This document shows, piece after piece, positions 1-12,271 of a stretch of DNA of 50,562 bases. The stretch comes from CAZGAH01 sp964523295 (GTDB lineage: Bacteria > Desulfobacterota > Desulfovibrionia > Desulfovibrionales > Desulfovibrionaceae). Location: positions 1 through 50,562 of the forward strand of contig CAZGAH010000027.1 in the NCBI GenBank assembly GCA_964523295.1, read 5' to 3'. The position numbers were made by a program, and so were the translations under genes. The number at the start of each line of letters is the position of its first letter. Position 1 is the first letter of the stretch. The notes below the pieces were generated by a model that was not told the DNA's origin, searched no databases, and was given only the letters and a program-made list of their open reading frames with translations.

Positions 1-76
1 GGTAGCGAGGGAGGGACTTGAACCCCCGACACTGCGGATATGAGCCGCATGCTCTAACCACCTGAGCTACCTCGCC
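1..76 (-). tRNA. tRNA-Met (anticodon CAT), 3' end at window edge
   Basis: Read on the minus strand this folds as a full cloverleaf: a 7-bp acceptor stem (GGCGAGG with CCTCGCT), a GCTC/GAGC D stem, a TGCGG/CCGCA anticodon stem around loop CTCATAT, and a T arm with TTCAAGT. The anticodon is CAT. The acceptor does not look like an initiator tRNA, so elongator Met is the best call. A lysidine-modified tRNA-Ile2 cannot be excluded by eye. The window begins inside the CCA end; only CC is visible. Confidence 0.9.
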
Positions 77-114
77 AAAGGCCAGAGCAAACAGCGTCGC
101 CCCGGAAGCTGCAT

Positions 115-143
115 TTCATACGCGCCACGCCCAAGGATGGCAA
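115..143 (-). promoter_or_regulatory. Putative sigma-70 promoter of the minus-strand tRNA
   Basis: On the minus strand there is TTGCCA (138-143), a 17-base spacer and TATGAA (115-120). This places the start near 108, about 30 bases before the tRNA. Confidence 0.5.
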
Positions 144-193
144 GCACTTTTTTCAACCCGTGCGCATGAGCGCATCGAAACGCGCCAACGACG

Positions 194-222
194 TTGACAA
201 TGGCCGCAACGTGAGCTATTTA
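194..222 (+). promoter_or_regulatory. Putative sigma-70 promoter of the plus-strand tRNA
   Basis: A perfect -35 TTGACA (194-199), a 17-base spacer and TATTTA (217-222). The predicted start near 229 lies about 17 bases before the mature tRNA at 246. Confidence 0.6.
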
Positions 223-245
223 ACACGGCTTGCGCTATCTGCACC

Positions 246-321
246 GGGCCTATAGCTCAGTTGGCAGAGCCTCCGGCTCATAACCGGCAGGTCCCAGGTT
301 CGAATCCTGGTGGGCCCACCA
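246..321 (+). tRNA. tRNA with anticodon CAT (Met or Ile2)
   Basis: The cloverleaf has acceptor GGGCCTA/TGGGCCC, D stem GCTC/GAGC, anticodon loop CTCATAA, T arm CCAGG-TTCGAAT-CCTGG and an encoded CCA end. Anticodon CAT fits elongator Met or Ile2 (lysidine-modified). It is the second CAT tRNA within 350 bases and is transcribed divergently from the first, so one of the two may be the Ile2 species. Sequence alone does not decide. Confidence 0.9.
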
Positions 322-390
322 TAAGGATACGCCTTGTTGATCCTGAGAGTGTTCAGTTCCCCTCTGTCGCACGGAATGCGACCATACTGC

Positions 391-431
391 GAAGGTGCTT
401 CCCCGGTCACGAAGGAAGCACCTTCTTTTTT
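391..431 (+). terminator. Rho-independent terminator after the tRNA
   Basis: A perfect 12-bp inverted repeat (391-402 with 414-425; arm GAAGGTGCTTCC) with an 11-base loop is followed by a run of T residues (426-431). It ends the tRNA transcript just before the Nif3 gene. Confidence 0.85.
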
Positions 432-439
432 AGGTGTGT

Positions 440-1450
440 ATGGAAGTTCGTGAGCTGATTGCCGCCATAGAACGCCTGGCGCCGCCCGAGGGCGCCGCCG
501 CCTGGGACAAGAGCGGCGTGCAGATTGCCGGTCGCCGTAGCGATATCTCCCGGCTCGGCGTCATGCTCGACCCCGTGCCCGGGACCATTGCCGCGGCGCT
601 CGACCGGGGCGCAGAGATGCTGTTGACGCATCACCCGCTGGCTCTGAAGCCGCGGCATCTCGATCGTCTTGACGACTACCACCGGGTTGCGGGACTTGTG
701 CTCGGCAGCGAGGCCTGGCTCTACGCCGCGCACACCTCCCTCGACGCGTGCCCGAGCGGTCCGGCCGGGTGGATGGGCCGTGAATTCGGATTGCTGGATA
801 CCACGGTGCTGGAGCCGACGTATACGCCACGGCTGCGGGGATTCCGTTTCGCGTTCGACACGTCCGCGTGGACGGCGCTTCAGGCCCTGTCCGTAAGGCA
901 TCCCTCTCTGTCGTGTACGCGCAATCAGAGCGGGGATATCGAACTGTGTTGCCGGGAGGAGCACTGGGAGGGCGTCAAGGCAGCCCTGATCGGCGCCTCG
1001 CCGGGGATCGCCTCGTTTCAGCCGTACGAGCCGGCACTGCGTTCCGAGACGTCGGGCTTCGGAGCCGTCGGCCGGTTGCCGGTGCCGTTGTCCAGGGCGG
1101 CGTTCGAGAGGAAACTGGCCGGGATGCTTGGCCTGGCGCACTGGACGGTCTGCGGCGGGTTGCCGGACACGATCGCCCGGGTGGCCTGGTGTACCGGCTC
1201 CGGGTCCTCGCTGGCCTGGCAGGCCGCCAGGCACGGCGCCGACGTCTATGTCACCGGATATGTGAAATATCATCAGGCCTTGGAGGCCCCCTTGGCGATC
1301 ATCGACGTGGGCCATTTCATTCTGGAAGAAATCATGATGCGCCGTTTTGCCACCTTGCTGGCGGAGAATGCCTCGCTGGCCGGCGTGGCGGTGCATTTTT
1401 TTCCGGGCGCCGATCCCTTGCGCATCGAGGCGTCCGGACTGGAGACATGA
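440..1450 (+). CDS. Nif3-like dinuclear metal center protein
   Basis: A 336-residue protein of the Nif3/YbgI (GTP cyclohydrolase I type 2-like) family. The family is widespread; its members form toroidal hexamers with two metals per subunit, and the physiological reaction is unsettled. Probable metal ligands are visible: LTHHP (H64, H65), HTSLD (H98, D102) and, near the C terminus, GHFILEE (H292, E296). The middle segment (about 120-230) matches the inserted domain of the longer bacterial form. I chose ATG 440 over an in-frame GTG at 434 because MEVRELIAAIE is the typical family start. No strong ribosome site is visible; the gene begins directly after a terminator. A zinc-ribbon gene follows. 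Confidence 0.9.
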   Translation: MEVRELIAAIERLAPPEGAAAWDKSGVQIAGRRSDISRLGVMLDPVPGTIAAALDRGAEMLLTHHPLALKPRHLDRLDDYHRVAGLVLGSEAWLYAAHTSLDACPSGPAGWMGREFGLLDTTVLEPTYTPRLRGFRFAFDTSAWTALQALSVRHPSLSCTRNQSGDIELCCREEHWEGVKAALIGASPGIASFQPYEPALRSETSGFGAVGRLPVPLSRAAFERKLAGMLGLAHWTVCGGLPDTIARVAWCTGSGSSLAWQAARHGADVYVTGYVKYHQALEAPLAIIDVGHFILEEIMMRRFATLLAENASLAGVAVHFFPGADPLRIEASGLET

Positions 1451-1534
1451 TCGTCCGCCGCCTGTTCGTCACGTGCGGCGTAGACCAACACCGCTTCCGG
1501 CCCTGGCCGGAGCGATCCCGAGGAGGAGCTGGCT

Positions 1535-2266
1535 TTGAGCATGTACTTGAAACAAATTGAACAACTGGTTGCCCTGCAACGGGTCGACAGCGAAATTCTC
1601 CTCCTGAAAGGGGAGCAGGAGTCGGCTCCCAAAGAGATATCCACGCTTGTCGACACGTTTGCCAGCCTGGAAGAACAGGTACAGCAGTACGACGAAAAAA
1701 TCCGGTTCCTGCGGGAGCAGGAAACGAAAACCAGCCGCGAGATCGAAGACGACGGTCTGAGAATCAAGAAAAGCAAGAACAAGTTGATGATGGCGAGCAA
1801 TACCAAGGAATACCACGCCATGATGCGCGAGGTGGACAACCTGGAGAAGCTCAACCGTCATCGTGAGGAAGAACGGGCTACCCTTGAGGAGGAGTTGCAA
1901 CGCCAGGAGACCGGACTGGTCGACGTGCAGGCCAGGTCGGGCACACTCAAGGAAGAGCTTGATCAACGGCAAGCCAGTCTGCAGGATCGCATCGCGAAGA
2001 TAGAAGCCCGACTGGCCGAACTGGACAAGCAGCGGAAGAGTGCCAACAAGCATGTTCCCCCGCCGATCCTGGGCCGCTACGAATTCATCCGTTCGCGGCT
2101 CGCCCCGCCGGTCATCGTCCCGGTCGTGGGCGGCATCTGCAGCGGCTGCAACATCAGCATTCCGCCGCAAAGCTATAATGAGCTGCAAAAAGGACAGCAG
2201 ATACTCTCCTGTCCCAATTGTCAGCGCCTGATTTATTGGTGCGAGCATTTTACCGAGGTAAAGTGA
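1535..2266 (+). CDS. Coiled-coil protein with C-terminal C4 zinc ribbon
   Basis: A 243-residue protein of the bacterial C4-type zinc ribbon family (PF02591, DUF164; like CT398 and HP0958/FlgZ). Residues 1-175 are almost all heptad-rich helix, expected to form a long antiparallel coiled coil. The end carries CSGC and, about 20 residues later, CPNC, giving the zinc site. HP0958 acts with sigma-54 and flagellin mRNA in Helicobacter; a role here is only inference. A strong AGGAGG at 1521-1526 sits 8 bases before TTG 1535 and 14 before ATG 1541, so TTG is preferred. The gene follows nif3 by 84 bases, and this pairing is common in delta-proteobacteria. Confidence 0.88.
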   Translation: MSMYLKQIEQLVALQRVDSEILLLKGEQESAPKEISTLVDTFASLEEQVQQYDEKIRFLREQETKTSREIEDDGLRIKKSKNKLMMASNTKEYHAMMREVDNLEKLNRHREEERATLEEELQRQETGLVDVQARSGTLKEELDQRQASLQDRIAKIEARLAELDKQRKSANKHVPPPILGRYEFIRSRLAPPVIVPVVGGICSGCNISIPPQSYNELQKGQQILSCPNCQRLIYWCEHFTEVK

Positions 2267-2335
2267 CCGCACGGCGGAGGCCCTTTGCCTCGGTAGCCCG
2301 ACGGCCCGCTGTCGCCCGGGCGCGCTCTTTTCGCT

Positions 2336-2364
2336 TTGACCCACGCTGCAGGACAGGGTAGAGT
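2336..2364 (+). promoter_or_regulatory. Putative promoter of RNase P RNA
   Basis: TTGACC (2336-2341), 17 bases, then TAGAGT (2359-2364). The predicted start at about 2371 coincides with the first base of the RNase P RNA 5' stem. Confidence 0.6.
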
Positions 2365-2370
2365 CATCGA

Positions 2371-2738
2371 GGGAGTCGGGCAGGTCATCGCTGCGAACCG
2401 CAAGGTTCGGAGAGGAAAGTCCGGGCTCCGCAGGGCAGGACGCTGGGTAACGCCCAGGGGGAGCGATCCCCGGAGAGTGCCACAGAAAGCAAACCGCCGA
2501 CGCGCTCCACGCGGAGCGCAGGTAAGGGTGAAACGGTGGGGCAAGAGCCCACCAGTTGCCGCGGCGACGCGGTAAGCTAGGAAAACCCCGTCCGGAGCAA
2601 GGTCAAATAGGAGGGCGCCAAGACTGGCCCGGTCGTGCCCTCGGGTAGACTGCTTGAGGCCGTGAGTAATTGCGGCCCTAGAGAAATGATGGTCACCCTA
2701 TACCAGGGGAACAGAACCCGGCTTATCGCCCGACTCCC
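2371..2738 (+). ncRNA. rnpB: RNase P RNA, bacterial class A
   Basis: Catalytic RNA that matures tRNA 5' ends. The 5' strand GGGAGTCGGGCA pairs with the 3' strand TCGCCCGACTCCC to close helix P1. Universal blocks are present: GAGGAAAGTCCGGGCTCC near 2412 and ACAGAACCCGGCTTAT near 2711. The RNA is about 368 nt, normal for class A. A short T run (2739-2743) follows P1 and may end transcription. It has its own promoter and lies between the zinc-ribbon gene and ispDF. Confidence 0.97.
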
Positions 2739-2813
2739 TTTTTCTGCCAACCTGACCGTACGCCCTCGCTTTCCCCGGTCGGCGCGACAACACGTTCATA
2801 AGGATCACCTGTC

Positions 2814-4040
2814 ATGCAGGTCTGGGCTATCATCCTGGCCGCCGGGCAGTCTTCCCGGCTCGCGCAGGCCGGGATCACGCAAAAAAAGCAGTTTCTCACC
2901 TGGAACGGGGCGCCGCTGTTCTGGCAATCCGCCCGTACGCTGGCCGGCCTGTCCGCGTTGCGCGGGCTGGTCTTCGTCTTCCCCCCCGCGGAGTGCGAAG
3001 CGGCGGAGGGACAGGTTGCCGCGCTCGATCGCCGGGCTGCACTCGGCCTGCCCTGGCGCTGCCTTCCCGGCGGAGCGCGGCGTCAGGATTCCGTGGCCAA
3101 CGGCCTTGCCGCTTTGCCCGAGGACTGCGACACGGTGCTCGTCCATGACGCCGCACGGCCGTTTTTTTCGGCTGCCCTGGCCTGCGCTCTGCTCGACGCG
3201 CTGGCCGGAGGGGCTGTTGCCGCCATTCCGGCCGTTCCCGTCAAAGACACGGTCAAGCAGGTCGCCGGAGACCAGGTACTGCGCACGCTCCCCAGGGATA
3301 CGCTCCGGGCAGTGCAGACGCCGCAGGCATTCCAGCGCTGCCGCCTCGACGCCGCGCACGCCATGGCCAGAGGCGAGAATTGGGACGTCACCGACGACGC
3401 CGCACTGCTGGAGCGCATGGGCGATGCCGTGTACGTCGTTCCAGGCGAGGAGGCCAATGTGAAAATTACTACCCTGGTAGACCTCGAGCTGTTGCGACCG
3501 GACAGCCCGGCCCTCATGCCGTGCGTCGGCTGGGGCTACGATGTACACCGCTACGCGCGCGGCGAAGAGGGCGGTCGGGCCTTCAAGCTGGGCGGCGTGG
3601 CCATCCCCAAGGCCCCGTCGATCATCGCCCATTCCGACGGCGACGTGCTGCTCCATGCCCTGACCGACGCGATCCTGGGCTGCCTGGGACAGGGCGACAT
3701 CGGCCAGCGCTTTCCCGACACGGATCCGTCCTTCGAGAATATGAACAGCGCCATATTCCTCAATGAGACGTTGCACGCGGCCAGACAGGCCGGGTTGCAG
3801 CTGACGCACGTCGACCTGACCATCGTGGCGCAGACGCCGAAAATAGCGCCCTGGCGGGAGCAGATTCGCGACAATCTCGCGCGCTTGCTGGGCCTGGCGC
3901 GCTGGCAGGTCAATGTCAAGGCGACAACAGAAGAAGGTCTGGGATTTACGGGCGAAAAGCGGGGCATCAAGGCCGTGGCCGCAGTGACAGGACTCCGCCC
4001 CGCGCCTCCCGACGCCGACGAAAAGACGATTGCCAAGTAG
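2814..4040 (+). CDS. ispDF: Bifunctional IspD/IspF isoprenoid enzyme
   Basis: A 408-residue fusion catalysing two steps of the non-mevalonate (MEP) pathway: MEP cytidylyltransferase (IspD) and 2C-methyl-D-erythritol 2,4-cyclodiphosphate synthase (IspF). The IspD half (1-225) opens with IILAAGQSSR, the CTP-binding loop, followed by QKKQ and VHDAARPF. The IspF half (about 236-400) has the metal ligands D243 and H245 in GYDVH and H281 in SDGDVLLHAL, then TTEEGLGFTG near the end. The middle step (IspE) is not in the window. Fused IspDF is usual in alpha-, delta- and epsilon-proteobacteria. ATG 2814 follows GGATC, a modest ribosome site. Confidence 0.96.
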   Translation: MQVWAIILAAGQSSRLAQAGITQKKQFLTWNGAPLFWQSARTLAGLSALRGLVFVFPPAECEAAEGQVAALDRRAALGLPWRCLPGGARRQDSVANGLAALPEDCDTVLVHDAARPFFSAALACALLDALAGGAVAAIPAVPVKDTVKQVAGDQVLRTLPRDTLRAVQTPQAFQRCRLDAAHAMARGENWDVTDDAALLERMGDAVYVVPGEEANVKITTLVDLELLRPDSPALMPCVGWGYDVHRYARGEEGGRAFKLGGVAIPKAPSIIAHSDGDVLLHALTDAILGCLGQGDIGQRFPDTDPSFENMNSAIFLNETLHAARQAGLQLTHVDLTIVAQTPKIAPWREQIRDNLARLLGLARWQVNVKATTEEGLGFTGEKRGIKAVAAVTGLRPAPPDADEKTIAK

Positions 4041-4155
4041 TCTGCTTGTGCCGTAAAGTGAACATGTGCCCGATGAACGCCGTCGGATACCTGGCCCTTC
4101 AGGCAAGAACGACGCGCGGAAGCCCGCCACTGGTTACCGGGGAGCACGCATCCGC

Positions 4156-4536
4156 ATGTCCATCCAACGCATCCTGCTCGCCGCGCTCTGCTGCCTGGCC
4201 CTGCCCCTGATCGCCTGTCGGGACAGCGCACGCAACGACGAGCTTGCCAGCAAAGACAAGATCATTGCCGAACTCAACGCCCGGCTGAACGAGCGCGAGC
4301 AACAGATTCAGGAATTGACCGCGCGCCTGGAACTGACGCAATCCGCGGCCGGATCAGCGGACGCTCTCCAGGCCTGCGAACAACAGTTGGCCCAATTACG
4401 CGGCACGCTCAACAGGGCCTTTCTGGACATGAAAATCGCCCTGGTCGAGCGCGATGCCTGCTGCCGTCGCGCAGCCAAGGACAAGCCGGAAACGCCGGGC
4501 AAACGAAACCCTTCCGAGACAAGACCGGTTCCTTGA
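4156..4536 (+). CDS. Small putative lipoprotein with coiled coil
   Basis: A 126-residue protein. Starting at ATG 4156 gives a clear lipoprotein signal: MSIQR, a hydrophobic stretch, then the lipobox LIAC with the acylated Cys around residue 20. The mature part is a short coiled coil (ELNARLNEREQQIQELTARLE) and a basic Pro-rich tail. GGGGAG lies about 11 bases upstream. An upstream in-frame ATG at 4066 would bury the signal peptide and is rejected. I do not recognise a specific family; the architecture suggests an envelope-anchored scaffold protein. It follows ispDF by 115 bases. Confidence 0.7.
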   Translation: MSIQRILLAALCCLALPLIACRDSARNDELASKDKIIAELNARLNEREQQIQELTARLELTQSAAGSADALQACEQQLAQLRGTLNRAFLDMKIALVERDACCRRAAKDKPETPGKRNPSETRPVP

Positions 4537-4581
4537 CCGTCTCGACGCACGCTGGCCGGCCGTTCGATTCCACGCTCCGGT

Positions 4582-4764
4582 TCAGGCAGCCACTGTGCTC
4601 AGATCCTGCTCGCTGACCTCGTTGTTGAGCCTGATCGCCTCGGCGAGCAGGGCGTCGAGTTCGCGCTGCTTGCGCTCACGCTCCTGCTGACAGCGCTGCT
4701 GCTCCTTGTTCAGGGTTTCCATTTCCCTTCGATGCTGATCCATCAGATGGGTGATTCCGTACAT
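4582..4764 (-). CDS. Short coiled-coil hypothetical protein
   Basis: A 60-residue, highly charged protein, rich in Gln, Glu and Arg and expected to be one long helix. No family is recognised. The case for a real gene is a strong ribosome site: AGGAGG lies a few bases before ATG 4764 on the minus strand. It is convergent with the lipoprotein gene. It could serve a small structural or regulatory role, but nothing in the sequence says which. Confidence 0.55.
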   Translation of the reverse strand: MYGITHLMDQHRREMETLNKEQQRCQQERERKQRELDALLAEAIRLNNEVSEQDLSTVAA

Positions 4765-4906
4765 AACGCACTCCTCCTGCTCGGGCAGCGGTCAGCCCGT
4801 GCCGGAAGCTGACCTTGATATTCCCTAAAAATTGTCTAGACTATATGGTGCGAAGCGCGTAGTGTCAAGACGTCGGGCGTGGGAGATGTCTTTCGGGCGA
4901 GAAAAA

Positions 4907-5425
4907 TCAACGCTTGAGCAAATCCTGAGCCAGGGCGGTCAGCGAATCGTTGAGCCCGCTCATGCGTTCAAGCTGCCGCTCGATTTGCCGGTCCTTGAGC
5001 GCGAGCTGCCTGTCGCGTTCCACGAGCTGCTCTCTGAGAAAGGCGTTTTCGGTGAGCAGTTGCCGGAGCAGGGCGTCGCGGAAAGGAGATTCCGGCACAG
5101 TGCCGGTATCAGGGGGTATTATGTGTCCGGCATGTTCGCCAGGAGTGGTAGTGCCTATTGTGCTATTGGCAATACCGGCATACATTCCGGCATCTGTGCC
5201 ATGCACGTCAGGCTGCTTGTCCTGCCCGGTCGGAGTCGCGGGCGCGCGCCTGGCCTTGAAGGCGGCCAGGGCCTGGGGATCGAAACGATATTCCCAAACC
5301 CCGCGTGCATTTTTGACGCGTTGAAAGGGGAGCTTGCGCGCCTTGCAGTAGTTGCGCAACGATTTCTCGCTGACCCCCAGGAAGGCGTAGGCCTGTGCCA
5401 GCGTCAAGGTCGCTGTGCTCTCCAT
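4907..5425 (-). CDS. Helix-turn-helix protein with C-terminal coiled coil
   Basis: 172 residues from ATG 5425, which has GGAG about 8 bases upstream; an ATG at 5440 is also in frame but lacks a site. The N terminus (about 5-60) resembles a MerR/excisionase-type winged helix: TLAQAYAFLGVSEKSLRNY followed by a basic wing with VWEYRFD. A Pro/Gly/Thr-rich linker (about 65-115) leads to a leucine- and arginine-rich coiled coil (about 120-170) likely to dimerise. It is probably a DNA-binding regulator; its target is unknown. It is divergent from the chemoreceptor gene. Confidence 0.7.
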   Translation of the reverse strand: MESTATLTLAQAYAFLGVSEKSLRNYCKARKLPFQRVKNARGVWEYRFDPQALAAFKARRAPATPTGQDKQPDVHGTDAGMYAGIANSTIGTTTPGEHAGHIIPPDTGTVPESPFRDALLRQLLTENAFLREQLVERDRQLALKDRQIERQLERMSGLNDSLTALAQDLLKR

Positions 5426-5800
5426 GTTGCCATGCTCCATGCCGGTAGCGGTAATTGTTTTATGCCGGAAATGTGTTTTTTTGTTTGCCAGGCAGTGCAG
5501 TTCTGCGCTGCCCTCTTTCCGTTTTTACTAGCATCGTCCGGACAGGCCTGTAAAGCGCGTCTGGCGGACGGACCCGGCAGGAGGGCATTGCGGTCGGCAC
5601 CGTTTCTGGCACGGGCAACGGACAGATGCCGCCAATTGTTTGCACTTTGTTTCCAGACGGCTTGACAACGAGACCATTTTTTTCGATAGATTTCTTGCAC
5701 GTGCAGTACCGTCCGGCACCCTTGCCAGCAGATGACCTGCGAACGGCGTCACTATTTTTGTGCGGCAGAACGGTGTTCCAGCCCAAAGGAGAATCGAACG
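5426..5800. other. Intergenic region between divergent genes
   Basis: 375 bases between the HTH gene and the chemoreceptor. I see no convincing gene, tRNA or terminator. AAAGGAGA at 5785-5792 is the chemoreceptor ribosome site. The promoters of both flanking genes must lie here but none stands out. Confidence 0.5.
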
Positions 5801-8119
5801 ATGCGAATGAGCCTGCAATTCAGAATCATTGCCACGCTGGTCGGCGTCCTGCTCCTGGTTGCCATTGTCAATTTCGGAATTTTTTTCTTCAACATGAATA
5901 CCTTCGCCAAAGATCAGTCGCAGCGAAGGCAGGACAGGATGTATTTCAATCAGAGAAAAAACCTGCAGGACATGGTTTCTCTTGCCTATACTACTGTTGG
6001 AATGTTCTATGAAGAGTCGCGCAATATTGAAAAATTGAAACAGATGAAGTATGAAGAGCTGAAAAAAGTCCTGGATGCCGTCTACACGCAGGTCGAAGCG
6101 TATTATAAAGCCAACAAGGACGCTTTGCCGCAAGACCAGATCGAAGCCAACATCAAATTTCTCGTCAAGCAGGCACGTTTCGACAACGACAATTACATCT
6201 GGATCAATGACATGCATCCGACCATGATCATGCATCCGGCCAAAAGCGAGATGGACGGAAAGGATCTGTCCACCTACAAGGATCCGCAAGGAACATATCT
6301 CTTCAATGACATGGTCAAGGTCTGCAAGGAGAAGGGCGCCGGCATGGTCAGTTATATGTGGGCCAAGCCGAACGAGAAGGAACCGAAGCTGAAAATTTCC
6401 TATGTCCGCCTGCTGCCCGGGGTGAACTGGATTCTCGGAACGGGCGCCTGGCTGGAGGACATCGAGACGCAGATGAAGGCCCAGGCCCTGCAGCAGATCA
6501 GTAAGATGCGCCTGAAGGACGGCAATTATTTCTGGATCAACGACGAAACGCTGCCTATCCCCACCATGCTCATGCATCCCACGGTCCCCGCGTTGAACGG
6601 CAAGGTGCTCGACTCGGAGAAGTTCAACTGCGCCACCGGGATGCAGGCCGGCGAAGAAGGCTCCATGGAGCCGACCAACGGCAAGAAGAATCTGTTTCAG
6701 GCCTTCAACGAGGTGGTCAAGGCCAAGGACGAGGGCTATGTCACCTACGACTGGCCCAAGCCGACCAAGGATGGCGCGACCTCCGAGCTGTACCCCAAGC
6801 TGTCCTATGTCCGTCTCTTCAAGCCCTGGGGCTGGGTCATCGGCATGGGCGTCTACGTCGACGACATCGAGGCCACGCTGAAGCGCGACCGCGAGGCCTT
6901 CAGGGACTCCCTGAACAGCATCCTGCTCATTGTCGGCGTGTGCAACGTGGGCATCGCCGTGCTGTTCATTTTCATCTTCTCCGGCATCTTCCGCAGGGAC
7001 TTCACATCGCCCTTGCAGCGTATCGTGGAGTTCTCCGGGCGCATAGCAGCCGGCGATCTGGACGCGAAGATTACCGGGCGATTTATTGCCGAACTGAGCG
7101 AACTCAAGGCCTCCATCTTCACCATGGTGCAGAGCCTCAAGGATGAAATGGTGCTCGTGCAGTCCAAGGAGCGCGAGGCCAGCGACCAGGCCCACAAGGC
7201 GGAAGAGGCAGTGGTCCGGGTCCAGGAGCATATGGCCTCGCTCAACAAGCTGCTGGAGACCATGAATTCCGTGGTGAAAAAGGCCAAGGGCGTTTCCGAA
7301 CAGATCAACGATACGGCAGGAGAACTCTCGGAGCAGTTCGCGGAGGTCAGCCGCGGGGCGGAGAAGCAGAAAAGCCACCTGGACGACACCATGAACGCCA
7401 TGAAGGAAATGAACACCGTGGTGCTCGACGTGGCCAGCAACGCCGGCCGCGCGGCCCAAAGCTCGGAAGACGCCAGGCACAAGGCCGAGCAGGGGGCGAG
7501 CATCGTCAACGACGCGGTGACCGCCATTGCCCGCGTCCGGGAGATGACCATCCTGCTCAAGGAGAGCATGAGCGGGCTCGGTCGCCAGGCCGAGGCCATC
7601 GGTCACGTCATGAACGTGATCAACGACATTGCCGACCAGACCAACCTGCTCGCGCTCAATGCTGCCATCGAGGCGGCCCGCGCCGGCGAGGCCGGTCGCG
7701 GATTCGCCGTCGTGGCCGACGAGGTTCGTAAGCTGGCGGAAAAGACCATGACCGCCACCAAGGACGTCGGCGACAACATCCGCTCCATACAGGACTCCAC
7801 CCGCTCCAACATCCACAATGTGGACAGCGCGGCGCAGGCGGTGGAATTGGCTACGGACAAGGCCAGCCTCTCGGGGCAGACCCTCAAGGAGATTGTCTCG
7901 CTCGCCGCGGACAACGCCGGCCAGGTTCAGAGCATCGCCTCGGCCTCGGAGGAGCAGTCCGCCGCGACGGATGAAATATCCCGCTCCATTGCCGAGGTTC
8001 ACGGCATCGCCATCCGGACACTCCAGGATATGGCGGTAGCGGCACAGGCCAGCGACACCTTGCGGGTCCTGTCCAAAGAGATTCAGGAAGTCATCGATGA
8101 GCTGCGTACGAGACCGTAG
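5801..8119 (+). CDS. Methyl-accepting chemotaxis protein, tandem Cache sensor
   Basis: A 772-residue chemoreceptor. A membrane segment at about 8-28 is followed by an extracytoplasmic region with two related Cache_2-type modules: YIWINDMHPTMIMHP and YFWINDETLPIPTMLMHP. A second membrane segment (about 375-397), a HAMP region and a long signalling coil follow. The hairpin tip IADQTNLLALNAAIEAARAG is the canonical MCP signature. No CheR/CheB-tethering pentapeptide is visible at the C terminus. ATG 5801 is chosen because of AAAGGAGA 9 bases upstream. Cache pairs usually bind small organic acids or amino acids; the ligand here is unknown. A hybrid kinase and a response regulator follow. Confidence 0.93.
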   Translation: MRMSLQFRIIATLVGVLLLVAIVNFGIFFFNMNTFAKDQSQRRQDRMYFNQRKNLQDMVSLAYTTVGMFYEESRNIEKLKQMKYEELKKVLDAVYTQVEAYYKANKDALPQDQIEANIKFLVKQARFDNDNYIWINDMHPTMIMHPAKSEMDGKDLSTYKDPQGTYLFNDMVKVCKEKGAGMVSYMWAKPNEKEPKLKISYVRLLPGVNWILGTGAWLEDIETQMKAQALQQISKMRLKDGNYFWINDETLPIPTMLMHPTVPALNGKVLDSEKFNCATGMQAGEEGSMEPTNGKKNLFQAFNEVVKAKDEGYVTYDWPKPTKDGATSELYPKLSYVRLFKPWGWVIGMGVYVDDIEATLKRDREAFRDSLNSILLIVGVCNVGIAVLFIFIFSGIFRRDFTSPLQRIVEFSGRIAAGDLDAKITGRFIAELSELKASIFTMVQSLKDEMVLVQSKEREASDQAHKAEEAVVRVQEHMASLNKLLETMNSVVKKAKGVSEQINDTAGELSEQFAEVSRGAEKQKSHLDDTMNAMKEMNTVVLDVASNAGRAAQSSEDARHKAEQGASIVNDAVTAIARVREMTILLKESMSGLGRQAEAIGHVMNVINDIADQTNLLALNAAIEAARAGEAGRGFAVVADEVRKLAEKTMTATKDVGDNIRSIQDSTRSNIHNVDSAAQAVELATDKASLSGQTLKEIVSLAADNAGQVQSIASASEEQSAATDEISRSIAEVHGIAIRTLQDMAVAAQASDTLRVLSKEIQEVIDELRTRP

Positions 8120-8138
8120 CTGACAGACTGCGTTCGGT

Positions 8139-8168
8139 CCGGCGCCGCGTCCATGGACGCGGCGCCGG
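8139..8168 (+). terminator. Perfect GC-rich palindrome after the chemoreceptor
   Basis: A 30-base perfect palindrome with arms CCGGCGCCGCGTCC, 20 bases past the stop codon. It can form a 13-14 bp hairpin. There is no T run, so it may be a Rho-aided terminator or mRNA 3' stabiliser rather than a classic intrinsic terminator. Confidence 0.5.
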
Positions 8169-8267
8169 ATTGTCAGGACGGGAACAGCGTTTGGATCGTT
8201 CTGCAGTGTATCGAGGCAGGATATCACACAGTGCAATCGTTGCCACAACCTGTTATCCAGAGGCGCC

Positions 8268-11498
<3,231 letters not shown>

Positions 11499-11704
11499 AC
11501 CCTGGTTTCGTTCCGCCGTTTTTCCGTGCGGCGAGCGTATGGAAAAGGCCGGACGTTTTTTCGGTCGGAAATGAAGCTGAACAGCTTGATCGAAGAGCAT
11601 TTTTTGCGTAATGAACAGGCATGGATATCGCCAGAACCCGGTCGCACGGCGACGCTGTCCCCGCTGGCCGGACTTCACTTCAACCCTGAGCTAAAGGCGC
11701 CAGA

Positions 11705-12070
11705 ATGAAAACTATTCTCATTGTAGACGACGCCCTCATGATCCGAGAACTCCTCAAGGGACTGCTCGAGCCGGAGGGCTATGAGGTCTTTGAAGCCGCC
11801 GACGGTGAGGCCGCTCTCACAATGGCCAGGCAGCGGCAGTTTGATCTGTGCATCATCGACATCTTCCTGCCGCGCATGGGTGGGCTTCAGGTCATGGGCG
11901 AGCTGGTCAAGCTCAATAAGCATCAGAAGATTATCGCCATTTCCGGTGGCGAATCCTTCAACCCGGATACCATTCTCGAGCTTTCCGGGATTTTCGAGGT
12001 GATCGAGACCTTTACCAAGCCCATCGATACGGGCAAACTGTTGCGCACGGTGAAAAAGGCCCTGAGTTAA
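11705..12070 (+). CDS. Single-domain (CheY-like) response regulator
   Basis: 121 residues, one receiver domain and no output domain. The acidic pair D8/D9 (LIVDDA) and phospho-acceptor D52 (IIDIFLP) are present, as is the FTKP lysine near residue 106. The usual Thr/Ser switch is in IAISGGE. AAAGG precedes ATG 11705. Placement directly after the hybrid kinase and chemoreceptor suggests it accepts phosphate from the Hpt domains and diffuses to a target such as the flagellar motor; that is inference. Confidence 0.9.
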   Translation: MKTILIVDDALMIRELLKGLLEPEGYEVFEAADGEAALTMARQRQFDLCIIDIFLPRMGGLQVMGELVKLNKHQKIIAISGGESFNPDTILELSGIFEVIETFTKPIDTGKLLRTVKKALS

Positions 12071-12271
12071 GCAGGGCTGAACGCGTAACGGTTTCCTTGC
12101 TCCAGGCCGGCCAGAACTGGCCGCATCGCGCCAGGGCGAGCCGTTGCGCAATCTTCGCAGGGGGGCAGCCGCGCAGAGGCCGGTTCCGCGTGCCGGGTGG
12201 ACGTGCGTTCGCCATCCCGCGGCGCGCTGACCGGGCGGAATCAGCCTGACTGCCGGCCTGCAACCATCCTG

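Noticed and set aside
5600..5640. Sigma-54 promoter (TGGCAC near 5608) for the chemoreceptor
   Set aside because: The -12 TTGC element is missing at the required spacing.
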